Source: Whitmania pigra
Taxonomy: Eukaryota; Annelida; Clitellata; Hirudinida; Haemopidae
Length of the DNA: 64,000 nt
Reading direction: 5' to 3'
Assembly: GCA_021613335.1 (NCBI GenBank)
Contig: JAJTWR010000374.1
Span: 264,501 to 328,500, forward strand
Under the pieces are notes generated by a model. That model worked only from the letters and a program-made list of their open reading frames with translations, made no database searches and was not told the DNA's origin. Both the position numbers and the translations under genes were made by a program. Positions 1 to 10,684 of this stretch are shown here, in pieces (within the stretch, counting starts at the first letter, position 1; each line of letters opens with the position of its first letter).

Positions 1-3000
1 CCAAGGCCGAAAACAGCACCACTATTGCATTCTTCGCTTTAAAATAAAAATTGACTTAAAAATTGAGACTTCTTACTGGAAAGTACATTCGTTATGTTAT
101 TTTTACTAGCCACCAGAATTCGCGTAAATTTCATCAGGTTTTCTGCCATTGGCGTTTGAATTAGTATTTAGTAATATAAAAACTAACGCCTTCTGGAATT
201 GAAGGGACCAAAAAACCTCATGACTGATCACCCGATTATTAAATTAATCCTCACCTTTCTTGCTCAACTATTTAGATGTTATGAAACATTCGATATTTTA
301 AAAGCAAATTATATAATAACATTAAATTAAAAATAAGGTTGAGCTTTAATAAAAATCGGATGACAAACCAATGGAAATGAGCCAAATGATGTATCTGAGA
401 ATTCTTTTTCCTGTGGACGGAACATCTTCATCACTTAACGATCGACAACAGGGAAATCTTTCCATATACTAGGAAATGTATTCAAATTCTTAAGTCAATT
501 TTCAAACAATTTTATATTTTCATATGCGCAATTTCTGATTTTCGAGAATCTGTATTTATCATCAACTTAAGTAAGTTCAAATGAGGAAATGAGCCAGGGA
601 TGGTGATGTCGAAGTACCCACACCCGCGTTGGACTGCATTACCAAATCCTTGTTTACATTACTTCAGACTTTAATTGAGAAATTTTATTTTATAAGAAGT
701 TCAATGTGGCATTAATAATAATTATTTATTTAATTAATTAATTTGTTCCATGCCCGTCAACGTAATCTTACAGAATTCCAAGGATAAGGTTCAATAAGTC
801 AATCAGATATTAAGAAATTAGGTAATGAATCAAAATAGTTAAAATTAGCAAATACTTACCTTGAAAAACATTAATGCTATAAAACAAACTAGGCCTAACA
901 CAAAGTCCCAAATCCTAAAAAGCAAATAAAGACACCATCTTTAATCATACTAGCAAACTTATGAACAATTTATCGTTTTACATAAATAAAAATTCATGTT
1001 CGTGGACCGTATGCAATATTTTAATTATTACTACCTAGTCTCTGGTATCTTTTTCAGCGTCCAAAACAATTCCTCTAAGAAATCTCGGGGAACATTCTTG
1101 AGACCAAACCAATTCTAGAAATTACAAATCAATTTCTTGAATTTATTATATCATCGATTATTCGTTTGTATTGAATAATATTAAACTTAAAATTAAACTT
1201 TGTGCAATAATGAGAAGTCTTTTTCGTTATCTTTTCTTATAATTTTTTTACCTTGATTTGCCCCTCGGCTATAGTAATTGCTGCAGCGTGTGTAAAGGCA
1301 TCTATTACGGGATGCGAAATGTAGTCCATTACAAGACCTGTTTTCGGTATAAAATGATAATGACTTAAACTTTATGGAACATTATGGAATGCTGAGCATG
1401 AACCGACACAATTATCAGAGGTGAATTAAACATTTTGTTTTAACAAGATTTAATACTGACTGCAGAAGCAAGGAGGTAACTTATGTAAGCTCTCACAAAT
1501 GCTGATTATCTTATCATTTTATTATTACATGTTTTTGCATATCCGCCAATTAATTGGTTAATGATGATCTAGTTCCCTTCCATTTGGAAATAAAATAAAT
1601 AAATAAAATGATTGAATGAAGACAAAAACATTGTGATTATTGAGTTATACCAACCTAAGTGACACAGGCCAAGGATAAATTGCAAAATGCCTCCAAAAAG
1701 TGTTAAAATTATGGCATAAGTCGGGTCTCCTGGTTTGACTGAGGTTCCAAACCTGTTTTAAAACATTTTTACGAGGCCGTAATAAATAGACTGGACTGCA
1801 CTTAAATTGATTACTTCATATATTGCTTGCAATTAAAACCCATCTTAATTTTTTTTAAGTTTAAATTGATCAAATTTAAATAAAATTGATTAAATACCTA
1901 AATATTTAAATTATTAATTACCTAGCCACAAGGAGGGACATAATGGCAGTTGGACCAACGGTTATATCCTTGGACGTACCAAAGAAGACGTACATGAAAC
2001 ATCCCATGAAAGCTGTGTAGAGTCCATACTAAAAATAAAATAATTATAACTTGTACAACATTTACTTAGGTATATATTATTTTATTTTAATTATAAATTG
2101 CTCTTTTTTAAATTTAGATGTTCACATTATCAATCGCGTTAAATATTTAACTATAATTAAACTATTAAAATGTAATTATCAAATACCTCTATTTATCACA
2201 AATCTTTCAAGATAATACACGTCATTGTATATTGAACGGTCAGTTTTTAATATATAATAATCTGTTTTTTTTTAATTATTCTATTTATTCAATTAAAACA
2301 CATTTCACATTTGCATGGTTACACATGTACAGATGTAATGAAGCTTTTTGAATTAACAATTCAATTCATTCATGTCACTTTAGTTTTGCGAATTCTAGCA
2401 TTTCCTAACATTATATTTACTTTGCAAGTGAAGATTATTAATTATGTAAACTTAATAATCATGTAAAGTTTTTAACCAATTATGTAAATCAATTAGCCGA
2501 GCTTGTTGAACCCATTACAATTGAGATTTCTCTTGAGTGCCAATAAATAGTCAATTCAAATTTATTGGATGCGGTTTGAAATGTTCAGTTCAAAAGTCCA
2601 TAAAAATTAGTTAAAATTAATTAAAATCATCAGCTATACGCATAAGTTGCGTACCATGAATTTAGAGAATGGCATCATAATCCTGTGATGTCAAATTTAC
2701 AAATGGACATTAATCAATTACAAACATACTTTAAATTTACATGAGTAATTTTATTCCGTGACACCATATGATATGTAACTAATTTACAGCGGCTGTAAAG
2801 TGTTAGACTAAACTTCACTCATTGGGTTATTCACTGGTGAAACATGTACCATGGTCGACATTGTACATTAAAACTTTGAATGAATGAATTAACTTTTAGT
2901 TACTAAAGAATATTGAATTATTAGAATAATTTAAACTTTTGTACAACTAACTTACCTGAGGTGGTAAACCGGCTACTTTGGACAGTGCGAGACCATGGGG

Positions 3001-3058
3001 TATCACGGTCAATCCCACTGTCAGACCTGCCACCACATCGCCTTGTAAATGCTTCAGT
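1..3058 (-). CDS. SLC26A11: SLC26A11-like sulfate/anion transporter, 3' end beyond window
   Basis: Multi-exon minus-strand gene of the SulP/SLC26 family, membrane exchangers of sulfate, chloride and related anions. Exons, high to low: 3058-2956 (GDVVAGLTVGLTVIPHGLA, the SulP signature in TM1), 2028-1922 (YGLYTAFMG; ITVGPTAIMSLL), 1752-1655 (GDPTYAIILTLFGGILQF), 1337-1252 (HPVIDAFTHAAAITIAEGQI), 1114-1035, 914-860, about 436-369 (GKRILRYIIWLISI) and 36 to the left edge (AKNAIVVLFSALG). Phases agree between neighbouring exons, except around the 436-369 exon, whose upstream boundary I could not fix; a small exon may be missing there. Residue order matches the lysosomal/plasma-membrane SLC26A11 subfamily best. 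The first coding exon (expected somewhere above 3060) was not found. The last membrane segments and the cytoplasmic STAS domain must lie left of position 1. Confidence 0.85.
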
Positions 3059-4430
3059 CTGAAAAAGTAATCGATGTTAACAAGTAATAGATTAGAAAAG
3101 TTGCAAAGATTAAACTTTACTATGGTTATAAAGTAAATTATCTCTTTCTCAATAAGCGAATGACTTATCTAGAACACTTTTGTGGGACTACTAAGGGCTA
3201 CTAAAAGTTTTGTCCAAAGTCGTAAATTATCTAATTAAAACACTTAAAAAAAACAAATAAAAGTAGAATTAAATTAGTTTTTCTTGGATTTTAAAAATTA
3301 CGGGATAGATGATTTTCACTTCTTTCTCCCTTAAAATCGTCACTTATGTTCTCATGTTGAGGCAGAAGTTGTATTATTCAAAACAACTTTACAATTGACA
3401 ACTCAAATCAAGTAATAGCGATGGAATTATCCGATATCTCGTTGGATGTTCAGTTTATTATTAAATTCGTGGCTTTTTGAATAATTAACTTATTTTCGGA
3501 TTCATTAGGCCTTGGAGATTGATTTGTCGGATGTCCGAGACTTCTTTTTAAATAATAATCGTATGCAGCAAATTTACTCATAATGCACAACAATATATCC
3601 GACAAAGGTTTCTAATTTCTAATTAATTCTAATTTACTCATAATACACAATAAGGTTTCTAATTGAAAACAAAAATCAAATTTAATACACAAGTCATATT
3701 CAGTTCATTTAAGTCACGTTAAATGTTTACTTATATATTGTAACTTATTAAAAATGTAATTATTACAATGGGCGCCATGTTTTCATGTATCGCGAAGGCA
3801 GGATCATTTTCAATGATAATGATTTTGATTGTAGATTATAAATTTACAAATTGAAGTGCATTGCCTGATGAAACCCAACGATTTTAAGAATTATCGTTAA
3901 CTTTGCATGAAATACTAATACTTTTATAGATGTTTCAAATAGCTAAACCTTAATTCATTATTTCAATTCATTGAAATTCACACTGTTCCATTAATATTTC
4001 TAATAGCAACAATAACAATTTTTATTTACAAAGCATAACAAACTTCAGCGTCAGTTTTTCTTATAAAGTTTCCAACACTAATCTTGTCAGTCCTTTAACT
4101 TCATTCAAAACGAACCTCTTATTTATCAAAATATTATCATCACACAATATTATTGTTTTATTATTATTAACCAATATTGTAAAATTCCAAGATAAATAAT
4201 TAACAGGACGCCTTTTCAATATTTTGAAATAATGACAAAAACTAACCGATACTTTGGTAGCCAAGTTAATATAGGCAACTTTTTCTTGAGTTGCTTAACC
4301 GTGAAAACGCTTTTTAAAACCTTTTTGACATTTTCTTTGTTGCACCCCTTTCTTTCTTCCATTACAAAATTTCCTTCTGACTGCAATTCTCAAATTCAAA
4401 CCATTCAGTCGTCGTTTTATATAGACTGAG
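3059..4430. other. Upstream/5' region of the SLC26 gene, first exon unresolved
   Basis: AT-rich DNA with no convincing coding exon. The 3058-2956 exon begins with the last base of a split codon, so at least one more coding exon of the transporter must lie upstream, probably here, but I could not identify it. A short direct repeat, taatttactcataat.cacaa, occurs twice between about 3574 and 3650. Confidence 0.4.
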
Positions 4431-4912
4431 AGACACTCGTAACAGTAAGTTCTGTTTGATCGAGCTGTTATGATGGCAATTAATTCAAATAGCCCAAGCT
4501 GGTGTCGATGTTACAAACAAAACAAGGTTTTCGTTCATCTCCAAATTGTCGATAAGCGTCGATAAATTGCTTGTTTAGGATGATACGTTGTCTAAATCGT
4601 GTTTCTTGTGAATGTTAGACCTTAAGACATTTCCACTATTTTAATCTAAAAATTAAATGGAACGCTAAAACGCTGAGTTTGTACTCAGTTCACGAAAATG
4701 TACAGAAGCATGAGAAATTGAACAAAACATCTAAGGAGCGAGAAAGCAACAGAAATACAAAATCGCCTTTTCCAGCAGCTACTTTCATCCTGATAAATAT
4801 TCACACTGAGAAATGTTAATACCAAAGTTTTCCTTAAAAGTTCTGTTCGATTTTCACTGAAATGAAATTTTGTGACTCAAAACAAACATCATGAGAAAAT
4901 AACAAATTATTA

Positions 4913-4942
4913 GCATCATCATCATCATCATCATCATCATTA
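4913..4942. repeat. (ATC)n microsatellite
   Basis: About nine near-perfect ATC units, read directly. Confidence 0.9.
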
Positions 4943-5012
4943 TCCTCATCTTGTCATAGATAACAAAGCAAATGAATTCAAGAGACTGGTACTCAATAAA
5001 TAACAAGGGGAA

Positions 5013-5095
5013 AGATGATTGGCTCAAGTGATCTAATAATTAAGAGTTGGCCTCTCATGGTGGCAGCATGGATTCGAATCCCGCTGCTGGACTAT
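5013..5095 (+). other. tRNA-like Pol III box pair (degenerate tRNA or SINE head)
   Basis: An A-box-like string tggctcaagtga lies at about 5020-5031, and a B-box-like ggattcgaatc at about 5070-5081, at a tRNA-like spacing. Between them is gttggcctctcatgg, which resembles the anticodon-arm region of tRNA-derived SINEs. The 7-bp acceptor stem does not pair and the T stem is weak, so this is not an intact tRNA gene. A tRNA-derived SINE remnant or tRNA pseudogene is the best reading. No second copy was noticed in the window. Confidence 0.35.
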
Positions 5096-6089
5096 GTTCT
5101 GATCGTCTAGCTACGTTATTAAACATCAAACATGTAAGGTGACCCACATATTCTTCCATTCTTTTGTTCTTTGGGATCATCAACAACGATCTATTCGTCT
5201 GCCTCAGCAATGATGTCCTTTATTTTTCCTTTTTTTATTTATTCCGTAAAACTGAATCACTTGGTGGACTACAAATGTATGCAGATGAAAAGGACAAAAT
5301 ATATAATATATAATTCAATATTAATATTTAAGTCTGAAATATTTATTAACATCAAAATATTAAAGTAAAAAATCACATATTAGAGCAGGGTCTCCAGAGT
5401 TCTTAGCCGAGTGACACATTGCAGACTTCTGAATACTCCGAAGGTCGAAAGCACAAGAAATTAAATTTACATAAATACAGCGAATGCATAATATGCTATT
5501 TATTCATGCAGGAGTTATGAAGTAGAATGCAGATTAACTAATGAGATGATTTTTCCCGCCGAGAAACTGATGAATTTCTAACAAAAATTATAATAAGTAA
5601 GGAGTTCATATATTCACTGATCTGCAACTAGATTTCGTGAACTTCAACTTTTAAAATGTCTTCTCATACAAATGCAGGAGGGAATTCACGATTAAACATT
5701 TTTAAATGGATAAATTGGTCGAATAACGCAACAATTATTTATGATCCTCTGCTTTCCCTAAATTACAAATTTTACAATACTAAATGTGATTAAAATGAAA
5801 ATGATGTTCTATTAGTTTGAGGATTTAAAAATTTGAAGATGTTTCGTAAAAATATTTGCTTGATTAAATATTTGTATGTAATTATTTTAAAAATAAGAAT
5901 ATTATTTAATAAAGGCAACGTGAATTAAATAAACGTTTTACTAGCCTCTAAATGACATTTAAATGTTTATTTTAGTGTTTACATTGAACGTAATTTGCTG
6001 GCTGATTGGCTTGTTTACAGTTGCTTAAAAGTTGTTCAGATATAACTTTAAACTGCATGAAAAAAAGATTTGGTTTGAAATTCTTTGCA

Positions 6090-9000
6090 ATGCCATCGTA
6101 TAAAGTGGAATTGTATGTGTACGATCTTTCTCAAGGATTGGCTAAAAGTTTGGCTCCTATTTTGCTGAGTAAGTTCTTTCGAACCAACCGTATGCCGGCT
6201 AATTTCGGAACATGAAGATTAGAAATAATCTTTATTGAATTAACAAATGGATCAATGCCCTCAGTGTCAGAAAAATAGCCGTTGTTATGTGGTTATTAAC
6301 ATTATAATTGCCTTGAATGACTTAGCACAATCATTCCAGGTGGACAGAAAGTCGATGGCATCTGGCACACAGGAGTAGTTGTTTACGGCAGAGAATATTT
6401 CTTCGGCAGCAACGGCGTTCAGTTCGTCTTGCCGGTTGTTGGATTTTTGAGTTCGGATGTTTTAATCTGACGTATTAACAAATATATTCGTATTAACAAA
6501 TTTATTAAAACCTTTACTATTTTTATTGGATAGGGAAATACAATACTAGGTCACACATATAAAATTGTGCAAATGGGTTCAACTCATACTTCTCAGAATG
6601 TATTTGAAGGTTTTCTCAGAAATTTGGCAGAAACCAGTTTCAGGTTAATGCAGTCATCACAATAACTCTCTTATATTCAGTTTTTTTTTATTGAATTCAT
6701 TAATGTTTCATTAATTGGCATCCTGACAATTTGTCAATCAGGCATTTGGCCAGCTTATCCCCCATGTTTATGCTATGAGCCCTGTTGACATGTGGAAATT
6801 TACAATTAAATTAGTGATTAAATCCTATGGATGCATTACATCGACAACATTCATAGCATTGAGATTGCAATTAAGTAACCTTGGAATGTTATTAAATCAA
6901 CATTGCAGACCTGAAAGCTACCACCTATTAGATCACAACTGCAACAATTTTTCCGACGAGGTTTGTCGCTTCCTTGTCGGCAAAAACATTCCGAGTCACA
7001 TAACCAGCCTACCACAAGACATTTTGGGCACGTTAGTACTTTTGAAACGTATCATTTCTACCACTATGAATTTGTGCAATGGAATTGTATTAAAGTGGTT
7101 TAGAGCGTTTACACTGGAATGAAGCACTTATCTTTTGTTTTAAGGCTTACATTTTGATTCTTGACTGAAATCAGTTTGTTGCTAGGCTGTTTTGCTTGGA
7201 ATTATTAAAGCTTAAAGTAAAATCTGAACTAAAGTTAGCCAACAAAAAATAATTATTCTACTCTCAGTAACAAATTAACCAGCTGCAACTTTTGGCAGTT
7301 CCATGGGAAGATTCCTGAGGCCGTTGATTGATGAAATGTATCGGGCAAACATCGACAGTGGGGGCTCACCGCTCTTTCCTTCTCCGGGGCACGAGGACCA
7401 AATTAGCTCAAAAACCTCTTCCTCCTCCGAAGACAATCACAACAATTCTGCCTCCGCATCTCTCCTAGCTTCAATCGTGACAGAATTTTTTCAGAAATCT
7501 GAAAACGGGTTAACGACGGGTCAGTTGGTAGCAAAGAAAGAACTGACTGAGAAGTATAGAGAATTAGAGTTCATCATCTCACCTACATGTCATCCAGTTG
7601 ATAATGTAAGTCTTTTTATTCATTTTATGAATTGTCATTGCGTTTAAATTCTAGCAGATATTATTATTATTATTCATGCTGTTATCATTGTTACTATTGC
7701 TGATTATTATTATTATTATCAGGTAAACATCCTACTAGATAAGTTGGAAACAATGCAAGGATTGGAAACAGAAGTTGTAAAAGAAATCCAAATTTACTTG
7801 CTTGACCTAACTTCATACGACAGCACGAAAATTTGTGAGCACATCAATAGATTGGGTGTGAAAAGTTTGATATTACTGCTCCATATTCAGCCTGATGTTT
7901 AAAATTCTGGCTGTATTGTTAATGTCCATTGTGATTCTGAAATATAATTATATTACATTATCACATCATTAGAATGATGCTTTGTCATCTTTATTTCAAT
8001 CCATTTCCTGTGTTTTCAGGATTGTTAATTCAAGAAAGAGTTGAACCTCAGTCTGTGGTTGCATGCAAATTGCTTCAAGCTCTGATGGAGAATCAAAAAG
8101 TGGCTTCTAGTGTGATACAATTTGATGAAGATCAGATCTTTTTCGAAATTTTAGATGATTTTGCTGTCATGTCTGACCATCTAGAGTTATACAAAGCTCT
8201 CGCCAAAAGCGTGAGTGTTTGATAGACGACATAAAAAAAAAGCATTTTCACTTTTAGTATTTAATCTTTCTTTCGATTATTAATTTTTTTAATTTAATTT
8301 TGGTATAAGATTTAAAAATCAACGTCTTCCCTTTTCAGGTCTGCAACCTATTGTTCCACTGCACTGCATTCAAACAGACCAATCAGTCTGTCTTCAGGCA
8401 TTTTAAGAAATATGATGCTCTCATCAATTTCTTGGTGTCTTGCATTTTATTTGGCGATGATGAAGTCAATATGGTTGCATGTCAATCGATATCTAATGCT
8501 TTTCTTGGAGACTCAAATGAGGTATGAATGGTGGAATAATCTAGAATATCTGAACTAATCGTAACAGTGTAAAAAATATTCATTATAATAATAATAAGAT
8601 AATAATTTAATTACGTTAACTGGAAAACACCCTGAAACTGCATGCAGAAGCATTGTAAAAAAAATTGCACAATTTTGTTTTAATTGAGCATGAAAAATCA
8701 ATTTAAAATCAACTGCAAAATAATGCATTTAATTTTTCCATCATAACTTTTGCTGAGGTTAATGGCTTTCATGCCTTAAGATGTTATATCTTAAAAATGT
8801 TGGAAACTTTATTGTAAATGCAAAAGTAATTTGAATGTGTCTTTTATCTGCTTTGTTAAAGTTTTTCAATGTGGAATATCCAGCATGTTCAGACATGTGC
8901 TTCAAGTTAGGGATTAGTGTTTTGGAAATGGCACATAAAGAATGCTCTTCAGGTAAGAATAGTCCATTAATGCACAAAACCAATTTTTGCTGTTTAGTAT

Positions 9001-9353
9001 AATTTTATTGTTTGCATATTGTTTTATTTGTAAATTAGCTGCAGTCATTTAAATTCTTACGTTTAAGGTTCTGTCTACACATGGTTCTCCATTTTTCATT
9101 GTCTTACAAAAAGCTCTGAGGTCAGTTTGGAATTGCATGCATAGTTTTGATTGTTGTATCCTTGCTTATTTAGTTCTATTATCTGAATAATCTCTTGATT
9201 TTTATGAATCTGTTGTATTAATAGCTACTGAAATTTGCACAAGCCATGAATTTTAACGAAGAAGTCATGAATAATGATGAACCAACCTTGGACAAAAATG
9301 CAAAGAAATTGAAAGACAACATAAGAAGTCTATTGTCAGCCAATCCTGTCTAG
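6090..9353 (+). CDS. DESI-type PPPDE isopeptidase fused to PUL-like helical domain
   Basis: Eleven exons in consistent phase encode 497 aa: 6090-6168, 6340-6434, 6534-6643, 6909-7031, 7299-7605, 7723-7855, 8020-8210, 8339-8521, 8862-8952, 9068-9120, 9225-9353. Residues 5-135 are a PPPDE papain-like fold close to DESI1 (VELYVYDLSQGLA; GIWHTGVVVYG). Its catalytic pair is visible: His36 in IWHTG and Cys106 in HNCNNFSDEV. DESI1 removes SUMO or ubiquitin from substrates. A serine-rich linker (about 150-185) leads to a roughly 280-residue helical region. Its ending resembles the armadillo-like PUL domain of PLAA/Ufd3, which binds Cdc48/p97. Human DESI1 (168 aa) lacks this part. I chose the ATG at 6090 because it sits where DESI1 starts; an in-frame Met at 6006 is possible. 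Intron 2 uses an unusual donor, gttgtt. Confidence 0.88.
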
Positions 9354-10684
9354 CATCATAAATTCGAATTTGAACTATCTTTAATGAATGTTAACTTCCT
9401 TCACACTTCAAATCACTACGAATGTGATGTGAATTCCATTTGGTTTTGAAATTCTTACTGTGGTTATCTGTGGTTAAGCAACTCAAGGATGAAGTCTTGC
9501 TGTATAATTTCACAGGTATGTCACCAAAGATCCAAAACACTTTATAAATTATTGGCTATTGTCCATGCAATCAAATTTGAGTTTTCCAGCTGCATGTATT
9601 TCAAGTATGGTTGTATTTCATCAGATGTAATGTTTTGACAAATATGACATTTTTTAACCTCAATTATTTAATATTTTCCAATTCTGATGCTTTTTATCTC
9701 ACTTTAGAAAGTAAGTTATTTTTTGTATCTCCCTCTAAGTGAGGCATTTTTAATCAATTCACATAATTCTTAGAAATATTCAGAAATTCATATCAAAGAA
9801 AATAATGACATTAATTTATGCTTTTGCTCGGAAATAATGTCGTCGATGCATTGCACAATAATTTTAAATTATTTGGAATTAAAACATTTTGCCATTTCAT
9901 CAATGGGTCCATTCATCAGAAGATCATTTTTGCTCATTCCGTGTTGCATTCTTACATGTCAAATAAAACATTGTATAAGTGTCCTACTAGATGCACCTTT
10001 AAATAGCTGATGAAACATTACGCACTTCATCCAATAGACCCACAAATAAAGATCAACAAAAGAATTTGTGATGACCTTGATATCTCCTTTGACTGAACGT
10101 GTCAACAAATTTGAAAAACGAAATTACTCAAAATCAACCATTACCGAAAAATACTCATGCAATATTTTAAAATTAACTTCAAATGTTGTTCAAGATTTAA
10201 AAAGAATTTGTCTTGTGACCATCTGGAACTGAAGTATCAAAGAATGATACTATCATAATAAAATGTTTCAAGAAATTTGTTCCAAGGAAGCAGGATTTTG
10301 TAAGGATTAGACAAACTGTGCTTGCCCTCCATATAATAAATCTTTAACTTAACAGACTCAATAACTTCAATATTTTGGTCAAATAATATTTAGTTCTTAA
10401 ATTATCTGAAATGTTTATGATAATCTGTAAATCAGAACTTCTCTCTTTACATTTTATCACTTTTAATTTGTGTTACTGACAACTGCCGACATAACAAATT
10501 CAAAATACCTAAATTCCATTATTTATTGCAAGTTGCAAAAGGTTAAGGAGTACAAATAGATTGTCATAAACTATAAAACAATACAACCAACACTCTTCAA
10601 GAAAAATCATGCAGTAGCTTGAACAGAATAGATGGGGCATCCCAATAACAGTTGATTTGTGATGACTTGAACTTTTACCAGATC
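9354..10684. other. Convergent intergenic region, 3' UTRs
   Basis: Lies between the stop of the DESI-PUL gene (+) and the last recognisable exon of NRF1 (-). AT-rich, with no coding exon. It presumably carries the 3' UTRs of both genes; aataaa-like strings occur on both strands but I cannot assign them. Confidence 0.5.

Larger units (their letters stand above)
4431..6089. other. Intergenic region between divergent SLC26 and DESI-PUL genes
   Basis: AT-rich, with a short (ATC)n tract at about 4913-4942 and a tRNA-like segment at about 5013-5095. No other coding signal was found. The promoters of both flanking genes should lie in it, but no clear core-promoter motif stands out. Confidence 0.5.

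Noticed and set aside
4061..4264. 67-aa minus-strand frame above the SLC26 exons
   Set aside because: Considered as the missing first exon of the transporter. It lacks any SulP N-terminal similarity and its phase cannot be tested.
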